Shown: positions 1-10,876, numbered from the stretch's first letter. The stretch: 64,000 nucleotides of DNA from Gonocerus acuteangulatus (GCA_946811695.1 OX328123.1:156015773-156079772); one strand, 5' to 3'. Notes: a model not told the origin generated them from the sequence alone. A program made the numbers and translations.

Positions 1-351
1 ATGTTAAGTTAGATTTAAAAACAAATAGGTTGAAAATAAATGAGAAATACAAGAAATAATTATATACCTATATAACTATAAAAAATAAATAAAATAAAAA
101 TTTTGTTATTAAAAGGAGATGGTAATAAAATGTAAAGCATAAATCATTCTGTATCGCTGTGATTTTATTGTAAGAAGAAGTGAATTGGAATTCTTATGAT
201 TATGTGACCATTTGCCCCAGGTTGTATGTGGAGTTTATATTTTGTCGAAAATGTTATTGTTTTTCAAATAGGTCAGTATTGTAACAATATGTTGGCTGCC
301 TTCAGAAAGTATATCTGTCAGCTCATGTGGAATGTCCAAGTTAGTCCGTAA

Positions 352-398
352 CCGACAGTCTGTTAATATATGTAAAACATATATTAACAGACTGTCGG
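352..398. repeat. Perfect 21-bp hairpin
   Basis: Arms 352-372 and 378-398 are exact reverse complements around a 5-base loop (TAAAA). The stem begins CCGACAGTCTG. It lies beside a fragment of a Helentron-like end. No function is assigned; it may be a terminal or footprint structure of a decayed element. Confidence 0.8.
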
Positions 399-420
399 TC
401 TGTTAAATGTTTTCAAACAA

Positions 421-446
421 GATGATGCAGTTCCTGCGAGACGGAA
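421..446 (-). mobile_element. Family A Helentron-like 5' end, short fragment
   Basis: Only the outermost part of the family A 5' end is present, read on the minus strand. The 13-bp direct repeat TCTGTTAAATGTT flanks it at 399-411 and 448-460, so a short foreign piece appears to have entered the end of the neighbouring LINE. The direct repeat could be a target duplication or a repair product. Confidence 0.55.
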
Positions 447-451
447 GTCTG

Positions 452-985
452 TTAAATGTTAAGGTCTGTGTTACAATGTTTACATTTTGGTTTGTCAGTC
501 TTTGTCATCAGGTACTCATGGGTTAAGCGTGTGTGGCCGATTCTTAGCCTCGGAAGGACTACTTCTTCTCGGCGCGAATTCCTGTACGATGATGACCAGT
601 CCGAAATAGTGGGTTTAATAGTCCTTAGTTTATTGTCAGTCTCAGTATGCCAGTCAAGTCGCCATTTGTCTAGTATAATTTTGCTGATATGTCTAGTAAT
701 ATCATTGTGAAATAATTCAAATTGTTGGTATGTCTGTTCTTCTGTCAAAAGTCGAGCATGTTTATCAGCAGTTGTGTTTTGACCGAGGTCTTGATGTCCA
801 GGCAGCCAAGATAGTGTTATATGTTTCTGTCGTGTCTTTAAGTCATGGAATTTATCTTTTATTCCAGTACATAGTGGGTGGGTCGTGTACAGGTTCTGGA
901 GGCATTGTAGTGAACTCAATGAGTCGCTGTATATAATAATGTGATTATGTTGTGTAGATGGAATATTTTTGAGTGCAAGTAGGAA
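452..985 (-). pseudogene. LINE RNase H domain and C-terminal tail (Jockey/I type)
   Basis: This is the 3' part of a non-LTR retrotransposon ORF2. Reading from about 985 down, the frame gives LLALKNIP, then IIIYSDSLSSLQCLQNL, which matches the RNase H segment holding the middle catalytic Asp (SDS). Next is SWLPGHQDLGQNTTADKHAR, matching the family pattern W-[ILV]-PGH-x-[GD]-x-x-N-x-x-AD. After about 70 residues comes LPRLRIGHTRLTHEYLM with a CKHC pair, the usual segment between RNase H and the LINE C-terminus. The first catalytic acidic region is lost upstream and the frame stops right after CNTDLNI, before the expected His/Cys end. No reverse transcriptase is present. It is a 5'-truncated, dead copy. 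An open frame starting at an internal Met (919) is only part of it. Confidence 0.85.
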
Positions 986-1248
986 TTATATGTGACAGAT
1001 TATAAAAGAGTACCTTTATAAATACATACTATACAAAAAGGAATTACTATAATACTACTTAGGACTCTAAAGACTAATACTCTTGGCTAACTGCCATCAG
1101 AGGGAGGTTACACTTGAGAGTATAATAGCCTAATATATGATAAACTTCAAAAACTTCAAAACAGGCAAAAAAAAAAAAAAAAATAAAACACATGATAGAG
1201 GATTCATTTCACAGACTTATATTACAGCTACTGACTTAAAACTAAAAA
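986..1248. other. AT-rich spacer
   Basis: Nothing recognisable except an A-run near 1169-1182, which could be an old retroposon tail. Confidence 0.4.
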
Positions 1249-1507
1249 GGTCCGTCTCGCAGGAACTGCATCATCTTAGCGCGGTTCCGTTCATATCCCT
1301 AGTCTAATTTGGAAAGATTAAAATAGAAGCAGTTATTATTTTGGTTCCACCAGTCTTTTTTTTTTAATTAATTATTATAATGGCGTGTCAACCCTTAAGG
1401 TCGCTAACGCCATTCCTGTGTGTAGTAAAGTCTTGAAAGGTCATGATTTACAATCTTACCTGGAAGGGTCCGCTAACACTAGAAACGGACGCGCTCGTGA
1501 CAAGGAC

Positions 1508-2690
1508 TTGGAATCCTGGAAATCTATATTTCTAACAATAAATTGTTTTTGTTATTTTACTTAACCAGTTTTATTTTCAAATACATTATCCAACTATAAG
1601 CAATTAAAAAATAAAAAGGAATAAAACAGACAAAAAGAACCATTGGAATAAACGAAATCAATTAATTTAAAGTTTTAAGCACTTATTTCTCCGACTGACA
1701 TCGCCTAATTAAAACTTTCTTCAGAACCTTTTTTGTAGAGCATTTAGTAAGCTTTCGAATGGTAATCTTCCGCTTCACAAGATTGTCAACGGTTTTCGAG
1801 ATACTAACGAAAGTGGGGTCTCCCGTGGTCTAATGGCTAGCGCCTTGGATTCATAAGCGGGAGATGGTGGGTTCGATTCCCAACCTCCGGCAGGAATTTT
1901 ATCATCCCACGGCTCGCTGGTGAAATTCCTCGCTACACCCTGAATGTCGGCGCTAATGACCTAGATGTAGATGTGCCGTAAAAAAAAAAAAAACACTAAC
2001 GAAAGTATACAAAGTTACCAAAACTTTCTTTGTCTGTTAATAAAATATTTTATTCTAACCCTTCCTTTACTCTAAACGTAACAAAAATTTCAACAAATTA
2101 GTGTTGATGAAATTCGAACATGCAGAAAATGTTTCAACTGTATCCCATAATTCTAAGTACCAAAATCAAAGATAAACAACCCTCCCTAGAAAGGACGCTA
2201 GGCAGTTGAAAAGCTATATCTTGGAAATCCATATCTCTAACATTAAATTGTTTTTCTTATTTTTCATAACCTGTTTTATTTTCAAATACATTATCCAACT
2301 ATAAGCAATTAAAAAATAACAAGGAATAAAAAACAGACAAAAAGAACAGTTCGAATAAGCGAAATCAATTACTTTAAAGTTTTAAGCTCTTATTTCTCCA
2401 ATTAACATCGCCTAATCAAAACATTCATTAGAACCTTTTTTTTAGAACATTTAATAAGCTTTCTAATGGTATTCTTCCGTTTACCAAGATTCTCAACCTT
2501 TTTCGAGATATTAAGGAAAGTAAACAAAGTTACTAAAACTTTTTATGTCTGTTAATAAAATATTTTATTCTAACCCTTCCTTAACTCCAAACGTAACCAA
2601 AATTTCAACATATTATTTTGATGAAAGTAGAACATGCAGAAAATGTTTCAACTGAATCGCATGATTCTAAGTACCCAAACCAAAAACGGT
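1508..2690. repeat. Internal duplication in family A copy 1
   Basis: The stretch starting at 1508 (TTGGAATCC..., then a CAAATACATTATCCAACTAT stretch) recurs from about 2220 with point changes, an offset near 710 bp that includes the SINE. Copy 2 (3744-4769) has this stretch only once, so the duplication is particular to this copy. Confidence 0.75.
1815..1994 (+). mobile_element. tRNA-headed SINE, family 1 (full, with TSD)
   Basis: The head carries a polymerase III box A-like TGGTCTAATGG and box B GGTTCGATTCC. The body includes the motif TCGGCGCTAATGACCTAGAT and ends CCGT plus an A-tail. Target duplications ACTAACGAAAGT flank it exactly at 1803-1814 and 1995-2006. Because of the A-tail and TSD it is a SINE and not a tRNA gene. 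Other copies lie at 11733, 23075, 23348, 24092, 29267 and 36963. Confidence 0.9.
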
Positions 2691-2980
2691 ATTCAAAAAC
2701 TATTTTTCCAATGTTCTCGAAAACGGTTAAAGCTATCGCCTTGAAAATGGTTTTATTCGTTTTCCTAGCCCAGGAAGCATATAAAACGAGTACTTACAAG
2801 CTTATGAACTCAAAAACGTAAGCGTTACGATTTTTTTTGCGCGAATTTCGCCCCAAACGCCATCTTCCAGTAAGCGGATTTTGCTGGTTAACGAACTTGA
2901 CCTTTCAAATTAGACGAAAGATTTTTGTACTAAATTTCATCAAAATCGGACCATTCGTCTGGGAGCTACAGAACGAACAG

Positions 2981-2984
<4 letters not shown>

Positions 2985-3041
<57 letters not shown>
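2985..3041. repeat. (TA)n microsatellite
   Basis: About 28 TA units inside family A copy 1, at the position where most A and B copies carry the same tract. Confidence 0.95.
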
Positions 3042-3043
<2 letters not shown>

Positions 3044-3343
3044 AATTTGAACCACAGTTATTTTCGGTCTCTAGGGGTTCTGAAACGCGAAATTTTCTAG
3101 TCGCCACTTCCGGATTGTTTCATTGTATCAACCTTATAAGCGGGGTTCCTCCCTATGGGGGAGGGAGAAACCGCGCTAAGTAATCTATATAATTTAACAA
3201 CGTTTTAATATAATTATACATACATCACAATAAACTACGTTAATTAACAAGGAACCGATAATTTATGAATTCACCCAAATTTACATACACACACACACAC
3301 CTATTACTTATTTACAATTATACTCCTCATGTTCCATGCTTCC

Positions 3344-3700
3344 CTACCATAGCCTGCAATATTCTCCCAGCGCCCATTTAAAAAACCACAAACTTCCCCA
3401 AACCAACCACCCCCCCCCCCAATATTCTACACCAAACCACTTCAACCTAATTTCATTCAGCTGCCTAAATGAACCTATAAAGTGGTATATATCTTCTTGA
3501 GCCAGGCAATTGCAAAGAGGACAATAGCTAGTTGGAGTAGAGTAGCGGTGGTGACTCAGCTTCGAAAATTCTCCCCTTAACTTTATCAACCACATTATTT
3601 TAGATGTTGAATATTTATCATGGAAATATCCATTAACCTGATTAATTTCGTGGTTTAGGTGTTTGTAAATTACGGTAGTCCTTGACTCTTTTGCCGCCAA
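3344..3700 (-). pseudogene. C-terminal zinc-knuckle tail of a LINE
   Basis: The predicted peptide has IKLRGEFSKLSHHRYS followed by YCPLCNCLAQEDIYHFIG and R-x-x-NEIRLKWFG. The pattern C-P-L-C, about 10 residues, then H-F-[IM]-x-C with an arginine-rich follow-up is typical of the extreme C-terminus of insect non-LTR retrotransposon ORF2. Here the last Cys of the set is Ser (GSF). The residues after about position 95 are a low-complexity Gly/Trp run from a C-tract and are not part of the domain. It lies in the 560-bp segment between two Helentron-like copies. Clade not determined. Confidence 0.6.
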
Positions 3701-3743
3701 AATATTGCTGTCCTTAAAATTAAATAAAGCTGCTGCCCTAATG

Positions 3744-3858
3744 TTTTAGCGTGGTTCCTCCCTCCCCCATAGGGATAATTTCGCGTTTCAGAACCTCCAG
3801 AGACCGAAAATAACGGTGGTTCAAATTTGTATATATATATATATATATATATATATTC

Positions 3859-3915
<57 letters not shown>

Positions 3916-4769
3916 CCTGTTCGCTCTGTAGCTCCTAGACGAATGGTCCGATTTTGATGAAATTTGGTAAAAAAATCTTTCGTCTAATTTCAAAGGTCAA
4001 GTTCGTTAACCAGCAAAATCCGCCTACTGGAAGATACTTGGTTGTATTTAGAATCATGGGATTCAGTTGAAACATTTTCTGCATGTTCTACTTTCATCAA
4101 AACTAATATGTTGAAATTTTGGTTACGTTTGGAGTTAAGGAAGGGTTAGAATAAAATATTTTATTAACAGACATGAAAAGTTTTGGTAACTTTGTTTACT
4201 TTCCTTAATATCTCGAAAAAGGTTGAGAATCTTGGTTAACGGAAGAATACCATTAGAAAGCTTATTAAATGCTCTAAAAAAAAGGTTCTAATGAAAGTTT
4301 TGATTAGGCGATGTTAATCGGAGAAATAAGAGCTTAAAACTTTAAAGTAATTGATTTCGCTTATTCGAACTGTTCTTTTTGTCTGTTTTTTATTCCTTTT
4401 TATTTTTAATTGCTTATAGTTGGATAATGTATTTGAAAATAAAACTGGTTAATTAAAATAACAAAAACAATTTATTGTTAGAAATATAGATTTCCAGGAT
4501 TCCAAGACCTTGTAACTAGCGGGACAGTTTCTAGTGGTAGCCGACCCTTCCAGGTAAGATTGTAAATCATGACCTTTCAAGACTTTACTACACACAGGAA
4601 TGGCGTTAGTGACCTTAAGGGTTGACACGCCATTATAATAATTAATTTAAAAAAAAAAAGACTGGTGGAACCAAAATAATAACTGCTTCTATTTTAATCT
4701 TTCCAAATTAGACTAGGGATATGAACGGAACCGCGCTAAGATGATGCAGTTCCTGCGAGACGGACTTTT
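3744..4769 (-). mobile_element. Helentron-like element, family A, copy 2
   Basis: On the minus strand it starts GTCCGTCTCGCAGGAACTGC at 4769 and ends with the hairpin and AACCACGCTAA near 3744. It is a close relative of copy 1 in the opposite orientation, so 1249-4769 looks like one giant inverted repeat but is best read as two insertions tail to tail. (TA)n tracts occupy 3833-3911. No coding capacity. Confidence 0.65.
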
Positions 4770-4771
4770 TT

Positions 4772-4876
4772 AAATATCACTGCCCAGCAGATCAATGCAC
4801 AAATGCCAACCAGTCTGTCAATGTGCGATGTGATGCCTGTAATGCTGCAAGAGCCAAACCTTTGAACAATTTTTAA
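4772..4876 (+). CDS. Possible last exon: RanBP2-type zinc finger end
   Basis: Thirty-four codons then TAA. The peptide contains Y-H-C-P-A-D-Q-C-T-N-A-N, six more residues, then R-C-D-A-C-N-A-A-R-A-K-P. The spacing C-x4-C-x10-C-x2-C with Asn after the second Cys and a basic/Pro tail is the RanBP2-type zinc finger pattern (RNA or ubiquitin binding in known proteins). The frame is cut at its 5' side by the end of family A copy 2, so no start is visible. A splice acceptor could lie at CTGCCCAG (about 4780-4787), in which case less of the finger is coding. Could be a host exon, a captured or retrocopied scrap, or chance. It is the only candidate host-type coding sequence in the window. Confidence 0.3.
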   Translation, partial: KYHCPADQCTNANQSVNVRCDACNAARAKPLNNF

Positions 4877-5445
4877 ATTGATTGTTAGGAATTATTAGAA
4901 GAAGAAATTCTTATTTTTTATAATTATTTATGCGCCAGACATTAAATTTTCAAATGTTTTAAGAATTGAAACTTTAATTACCTATATTAAGAATTGAACG
5001 TTTTTTTTTTTGTTTCGTGTTTTCCTCTTTCCTCTGAAGGAAAGTAGGTATTTTAAATTATATTGAACTTGCAGCTTTACATGCCATCATTTAATTTTTT
5101 CGAACAAGTATTTTTTTTTTGTTTGGGGGTGGGGGAAGAGGGGTTGGAAGATAAAACAAATACTTTTAATGATTTTTATATAGGCATTATGAAGGAATAC
5201 CTATCCACAATTGTCTTTGAGTTTTTTTGAGGACTTTTTTCATTCTTTTTTCGTCCATCATCGATTCGCTTCAGCAAAGCGAACCTCTACCCAAGGGCAT
5301 GGAATGCATATTCGTGTGACTTGTCTACTTGGTATTGCCCTGACGACCTTTAGGTTTTTCGCCCGATTTTCCAAACAAACAATTTTCTTAATAATTTAAT
5401 AACTCCGAAACGTTGGAATATATTATTTTGGAAATCTGACGTTTT
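4877..5445. other. Unrecognised spacer
   Basis: AT-rich, with several T-runs and a short G-run at 5126-5140. No domain or repeat family recognised. Confidence 0.3.
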
Positions 5446-5449
5446 CTGT

Positions 5450-5512
5450 TAGCCGAATCCAAACTAATCCTTTTTATCTTATCCCCTCAACAACTAACTA
5501 TCTTAATACCCT
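5450..5512 (+). mobile_element. Relic of a Penelope-like terminal repeat
   Basis: GTTAGCCGAATCC-AAACTAATCC, later CCTCAACAACTAACTATCT, aligns with the outer end of the Penelope terminal repeat at 49750-49800 (TTAGCCGAATCCC... CGACGGCTAACTATCT). The ribozyme part is absent. Confidence 0.55.
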
Positions 5513-5662
5513 TACTGCTTTAGACAGAAACCGGAGATTAACTCAATTATGCGTAATAGATTAGGACTTTTGAATGGCTCATATTATTAGATGGAGCTTA
5601 AATTTTCTCGGTTATTCAACTGTTAAGTTTAAATTGGAATCCATTTTCCTTCATGAAGCCTA

Positions 5663-5998
5663 TTGAGACTAAAATTAATCTTAGACGAGTTCAAGAGGGC
5701 GATCAAGGGCAGGCGAGTTGAACTTATTTTCACAAACTACTCGAGCCTAGGCAAGTTAACTTTCAAAGAGTTCAATTATTATAGAGACTTTATAATCAGA
5801 CTGGTTATAGATTTCTTAGAAGCTATTGAACAATTGAACCATCAGACACAAGTAGTATTATTTGATTGGATTCCCGGTCTCTGCGGGATACCGGGTGATG
5901 AAGCAGTAGAAGAACTGTCCAAAAAGCGAAGGGATAGAATATTCCAGACTAACTCAGTGATACTCTGGAATATACCTAGTAGGTTATGTAAAATATAA
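5663..5998 (+). pseudogene. Degraded LINE RNase H fragment
   Basis: The segment QVVLFDWIPGLCGIPGDEAV matches the LINE RNase H signature W-[IV]-PGH-x-GI-x-GNE-x-AD, but the His is Leu, Asn is Asp, and the AD pair is AV. Upstream residues about 1-50 (FTNYSSLGKL) correspond loosely to the SDS region. The frame ends in unrelated sequence. A dead fragment, with no reverse transcriptase nearby. Confidence 0.6.
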
Positions 5999-6045
5999 AA
6001 TATTACGGGATGCCGAAGCTGAGGACAAATTATATCACATAAAAA

Positions 6046-6440
6046 GTCCGACTCACAGGAACTGCGTCATCTTAGCGCGGTTACGTACATCTCGAAGAAA
6101 TGGAATAGATTAGCATTACAAATCACAGGAAACTGACAGTAGCCAACTTACACAGAAGCGGGTAATTCTTAATCTGTATATGTCAATACAATTATGTACT
6201 GAAAACGTTCTTACTCTTCAAAACAAACCTATGTATACGCCATCATGGTTAGCCACAGCCATCTTGATTACCACAGCCACTCCAAACTTATTACCAATAC
6301 CTTTCACCGTTTCTTAGCTTATTTTACTACAATACTAATTTTACTGATAAATGCAATTTGAAACAAAAAAACAAACAATTAAAAAGTGAGATATACAAAG
6401 AGAAAACCCCTTTCAAAACAACAAAAAAAAAAACATAAAT
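6046..6440 (+). mobile_element. Family A Helentron-like 5' portion
   Basis: Starts GTCCGACTCACAGGAACTGC, then the sub-terminal CTTAGCGCGGTT and the family interior (CATCATGGTTAGCCACAGCC). No matching 3' end follows on the same strand, so it is a 3'-truncated copy. Its interior is the same as the arms of the palindrome at 22.4-23.7 kb. Confidence 0.6.
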
Positions 6441-6536
6441 AAATCAGTCCTTGGAAGACATCCATTCAATAATTCGATACTATAGATAGTTATTAGATAG
6501 AGGCTTCCCCTATTACATACATACCTGTCCAATGAA

Positions 6537-7195
6537 GAATTTAATGTTATTGGATTGAATTATGTATCACTTGTAGGCTTTGGTATATTTATAAGATTAC
6601 ACAAAGGTTTAAAACGAAAATCGCGTTTATTTAAATGTATAATAAGCATTTCCAAAGAAAAAAATATCATGAGAAACAAAAAGTGAAATTATTTCAAAAG
6701 GGTTTTGTTGTGCTCCTTGAGCCACATATTACCAGAAAGGAAAACCAAAATTTCCGCATTTCTTTTGCTCAGTCTGGTCCAGCGCTTAGAAATGACTTTT
6801 CCAGGGGATGGAAATATACTGCATCTGAGATCCTGGACCACAAAGATATCTCCTGGCTACATTATGTAGTTGGTTTTATTCACCAGACAGTTATTTTCTT
6901 TGTAGAATTGCAGCGGACAAGCTTTGTTCAGGAGTGGATGCTGCTGCTAGAAATGCATTTATCCGAAAGCTGCTTCTCTTTTCAGTCGTTGGTAGTTTTT
7001 CGATTTCGGGTGTAGAGTTAGAAACAACCAATAAAGTTGAATCAGAAGTACATTGTCTCTGCAAAATACTTGCAGCGTTTTTGAAGGAAGCCGAAGCATT
7101 TTGTAGCCACATATGTGCATTTTGAGCTTAGAAATTGTTTAAAAATGCCTTCTTCCTCCACCGAGGGTTCAACAGAGACGCCAAAGCAGGAATGG
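6537..7195. repeat. Module M1, copy 1 (659 bp)
   Basis: Nearly identical to 7989-8647 (offset 1452 bp, a handful of substitutions). Both strands contain open frames of 63-126 codons. The minus frame (6891-7112) is rich in Ala, Ser and Thr. None resembles a family I know. The pair flanks module M2 like direct terminal repeats, but ends are GAATTTAATG and GCAGGAATGG, not TG...CA. Confidence 0.85.
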
Positions 7196-7965
7196 ATCTA
7201 ACTCAATTTTTAAAAAAAAAGTTAACTTAGACCTCTTGAGTTCTGTGGCCCTTCTTTTTTATTTATAGCACTTTCTTAGATTGGTCAATTTGCTTCTTCG
7301 CTAGATATTCAGAAAACAGTTCTAAAACGGCTGTTAGTGGATGGTAACACAGGCACACACAAAAAAAAGTGGTATTTTCCAAAAACACCGAACATATATT
7401 CTTATGTATCCCCCCCCCCCAAAAAAAAAATTGTTTTTTTTTAAATGACCTTCAAACCGGATTCAAAGTTAGCGACCCCAGAACTTATTAGTGTAGTATT
7501 CTAGTTCTATGAAGCCACATAATCGTATTTTAGCGCGGTTACTCCCTATCTCCATAGGGAGAACCCGCTTATGAGGTTGACCTCACAACGCAATCCGGAA
7601 GTGCCGACTTTCTGTGTAAGTTGGCTAGTGTCAGTTTCCTGTGATTTGTGATGCTAATCTATACCATTTCTTCGAGATGTACGTAACCGTGCTAAGATGA
7701 CGCAGTTCCTGCGAGTCGGACTTTTTGCATATTCTGTAGAAACGTAAAGTTACCTTGAGGACTATAATAGGAAAAAAATAAAACACATATCTGGACGTAA
7801 AATTTTTTTGTTCTTTCAGAATCTGTAGTCAAAAATTCATTTTTTGCAAAATGAGCAGATTTGTCTTTGAAATGGCCTTCATTTTGCGCCGATCGAGTGA
7901 AACAGACCTCGGATTCGAATTTAGCGACCCTCAAAACCATGGAACCTCTAGTTATTTTCTATTAA
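7196..7965. repeat. Module M2, copy 1
   Basis: Recurs at 12103-12885 with small indels. Includes a 194-bp miniature family A element. The open frames it shows on the minus strand are not recognisable. Confidence 0.85.
7528..7721 (-). mobile_element. Miniature family A element (194 bp)
   Basis: Both family A ends are present on the minus strand: GTCCGACTCGCAGGAACTGC at 7721 and the CTCCCTAT/ATAGGGAG hairpin plus AACCGCGCTAAAA at 7528. Nearly all of the interior is deleted. A second copy is at 12432-12623. Confidence 0.7.
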
Positions 7966-7988
7966 AAGACTTTATACGAAATTAATGT

Positions 7989-8647
7989 GAATTTAATGTT
8001 ATTGGATTGAATTATGTATCACTTGTAGGCTTTGGTATATTTATAAGATTACACAAAGGTTTAAAACGAAAATCGCGTTTATTTAAATGTATAAAAAGCA
8101 TTTCCAAAGAAAAAAATATCATGAGAAACAAAAAGTGAAATTATTTCAAAAGGGTTTTGTTGTGCTCCTTGAGCCACATATTACCAGAAAGGAAAACCAA
8201 AATTTCCGCATTTCTTTTGCTCAGTCTGGCCCAGCGCTCAGAAATGACTTTTCCAGGGGATGGAAATATACTGCATCTGAGATCCTGGAACACAAAGGTA
8301 TCTCCTGGCTACATTATGTAGTTGGTTTTATTCACCAGACAGTTATTTTCTTTGTAGAATTGCAGCGGACAAGCTTTGTTCAGGAGTGGATGCTGCTGCT
8401 AGAAATGCATTTATCCGAAAGCTGCTTCTCTTTTCAGTCGTTGGTAGTTTTTCGATTTCGGGTGTAGAGTTGGAAACAACCAATAAAGTTGAATCAGAAG
8501 TACATTGTCTCTGCAAAATACTTGCAGCGTTTTTGAAGGAAGCCGAAGCATTTTGTAGCCACATATGTGCATTTTGAGCTTAGAAATTGTTTAAAAATGC
8601 CTTCTTCCTCCACCGAGGGTTCAACAGAGACGCCAAAGCAGGAATGG
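7989..8647. repeat. Module M1, copy 2
   Basis: Direct duplicate of 6537-7195. The downstream sequence diverges abruptly after GCAGGAATGG, so the duplicated block ends cleanly. Confidence 0.85.
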
Positions 8648-9372
8648 TTCTAGTTTCATAAGGAAACAAGCGGGAGGATACACTGGCTACCAACGAATCA
8701 AGGAATTTCTTACCAGTATCGGTACGAGCCACTGCTCGGGTCAGTATTTAATACCACAGCCTAGCAGATGCTGAGAACTTAAATTTAGATGAAAAGTAAA
8801 AAATCTATCGACAGTTCATGACCTACCGATATATCGATAGTAATTATCGAATATCGCCCATCCCTAGTACTCTCCCCTTTCTCTGAGTGAACTTAGATTC
8901 CAAAAGTTTGCCTTACATCAGTCCAACAGAAATCAGCGTTTTTTCACATTCGATACTTTGCATTCGTATCGCCGATGTCCAAATATGTTGGATGAAGCAA
9001 CTGTTCGAGGCACGAGCAGTGAATTATTTGAGTTTAGTGAGTTATTTGATGTTATTTTCTAGGAAGTTATGAATGAAAGGAATTTAATTAAAACAGACTT
9101 AGTTCATCTTTCTAGGGAAATATTTCCAGTACCGAACTAGTATCTAGCTTTTCATTTTAGCACTTCACTTTAGTCTCTTTTCGATTTACAAAGGACATTC
9201 TTAGTCTCAGCGAAATCCTTTTATAGAATCTGTAGGATAATTCATCTGGTAGGATTTAAATGTAGGATATAGAAATAACAAAAAAAAAAAATTGCCCTGG
9301 TAAGCTCAGATAAAGCGGAGGACGATAAATAATGGACTATGGGTAGAATCCAGATATTTCGTAAATAGAAAA
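8648..9372. other. Spacer with a possible hAT-like terminus
   Basis: At 8808-8876 the run CCGATATATCGATAG ... ATATCGCCCATCCCTAG resembles the terminus of many insect hAT-type MITEs (reverse complement CTAGGGATGGGCGATAT). No partner end was found, so the assignment is weak. The rest is unrecognised. Confidence 0.3.
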
Positions 9373-9589
9373 GTCCGTCACGCAGGAGCTGCATAACTAA
9401 GCACTTTCCTCAGAATTTGAGTAGTGTAGACTGCATTACTAAATAATTTGCTTAAAAGGGCCTATATAAATAAAGTAAGAACATGAATAGTTCTCTTTTA
9501 CTTTGTAATGAGTAACTGTTCAATTATTAATTTTCTAATTAATTTGCTTCCAGAGATATGTTTACACATGGTACCTACTACACTACTTA

Positions 9590-10001
9590 GATAGATAGAT
9601 AGATAGATAGATATTTATTTGTGTAAGATACATCTTGTACAAATAATTTCAACATCAGACACGTCGTTTCTTTCCATTTGAGTCTGGCAAATACTACAAT
9701 GTTTCAACAATTTCACATCAAATGACAATACAAATGTTATATAGTTCCAAAGTTAACTTAATATATAATTTACATCATTAAAATATTTGTTATATTCATA
9801 CGTTATTTATATTAATCACACATTTGTACTAAAAATTTCTAATATTATCTTTATAATGTTTTTTTTAACAATAAAATACATATCAATATTACCTTAAATG
9901 TATCAGTATTATAAAAATGTTTATTAAATTCCGCTTCAAGATACAAAAAATTACAAAAACTAAAACTGAAAGTAAAACATTGTTGATTGGAAAAATTCTT
10001 G
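9590..10001 (-). mobile_element. 5'-truncated LINE 3' UTR with (TATC)n tail
   Basis: On the minus strand the insert ends with AATAAATATC and a run of TATC units (9590-9614). Exact 17-bp target duplications ACCTACTACACTACTTA lie at 9573-9589 and 10002-10018. A tetranucleotide tail and variable TSD indicate target-primed insertion of a LINE, but no coding sequence remains to give the clade. Confidence 0.8.
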
Positions 10002-10722
10002 ACCTACTACACTACTTAATAAATACAAAAAAACTTCATATTTTCGTCTTTTGATCTGACGCAGGAACAGGACACAGTCCCCCTACTGATAGAAAGCGCT
10101 CCTTGCGGCGGCCTTGTGAACCTACGTCTGGTGGGCTAATCTATTGAATCATAGTAAAAAGTAAACCCCCCTTTCCGATTGACCGATTTAGCTCATTTTT
10201 ACAACACTTCTTTCTCATAAGTTACCCACGACGTATACCGCGTTTCGTTACAATATAGCAGAAATTACGACCGGTATGAGTACATTAGAAATTTGGATAC
10301 GAAGTAACCCCCCCCCCCCCAAATAAACGGATTTAGTTTATTTGTATCTATACATTACCTCTGCGAATACTGATTTTCGTCGAAATATAAAAAAATAATG
10401 CCTGGTAGAGGCGAATGTGTATTGTGGGTCCGGAGTAAACCCCCCCTCCTAATAATCCGATTTAGTTTATTTTTACAACCCATTTTTCCCTGTAGAATAC
10501 CACTGAGAATACTTAGTTTCGTTGTAATATAACAAAAATTACGGCTGGCATGGTCAAATTAGTGTTTTGAGTCCGGGGTAACCCCCCCCCCTTCCGGTGA
10601 ACCGATTTTGATGGTTAACGAACTCGTTCAATCGTTTGCTAATTGAATGCTATATACCAAGATTCGTGACGAAAAACAAAAACTCTGGCCGCTATCACAG
10701 CTAGACACACACTCACACACAC

Positions 10723-10723
<1 letters not shown>

Positions 10724-10757
<34 letters not shown>
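10724..10757. repeat. (TA)n microsatellite
   Basis: Within family B copy 1, preceded by a (CA)n stretch at 10705-10722. Confidence 0.9.
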
Positions 10758-10765
<8 letters not shown>

Positions 10766-10876
10766 AATTTTGACGGGGGTCATTTTCGGTCTCTACTAGG
10801 TAGGATCGATAAAGATTTGAAGAAATTGTTCAAACATTCCGTCATGAGTGCAACCTCAATAGCTAAAGTGCTAAAA

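Larger units (their letters stand above)
1249..3179 (+). mobile_element. Helentron-like (DINE-1-like) element, family A, copy 1
   Basis: The 5' end reads GTCCGTCTCGCAGGAACTGC, followed about 10 bases later by the sub-terminal CTTAGCGCGGTT. The 3' end has a hairpin (CTCCCTAT / ATGGGGGAGGGAG type) and then AACCGCGCTAA, the inverse of the sub-terminal motif. A (TA)n tract at 2985-3041 precedes the 3' end. Sub-terminal inverted repeats, an internal microsatellite and a 3' hairpin are the published layout of Helentron-associated elements such as DINE-1. The element codes for nothing and would need a Rep/helicase in trans. Internally, 1508-2160 and 2220-2690 are diverged direct copies, and a SINE sits at 1815-1994. 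Alternative: another non-autonomous DNA element with sub-terminal repeats. Confidence 0.65.
9373..10876 (+). mobile_element. Helentron-like element, family B, copy 1
   Basis: 5' end GTCCGTCACGCAGGAGCTGC followed by the sub-terminal TAAGCACTTTCC. The 3' end reads TAAAGTGCTAAAA at 10864-10876 and here has lost the usual ACTTTCC half of its terminal hairpin. A (TA)n tract near 10724-10757 precedes it. The interior has several blocks ending in C-runs plus CCGATTTAG, which look like an internal degenerate repeat of about 130-150 bp. It is split by a LINE tail at 9590-10001. No coding capacity. Confidence 0.65.

Noticed and set aside
1815..1890. tRNA gene
   Set aside because: Box A/B-like head is present, but A-tail, body and target duplications show a SINE. 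The same holds for the other heads at 11.9, 23.1, 23.3, 29.3, 35.1, 37.0 and 51.5 kb.
1249..4769. One 3.5-kb foldback element
   Set aside because: Each half has its own 5' tip and 3' hairpin end, with unrelated LINE sequence between them; two tail-to-tail insertions explain it better.
6537..8647. LTR retrotransposon with M1 as LTRs
   Set aside because: No TG...CA ends, no primer binding site, no gag/pol, and no target duplication seen.
8808..8876. Complete hAT element
   Set aside because: Only one terminus-like sequence; no partner end or target duplication found.
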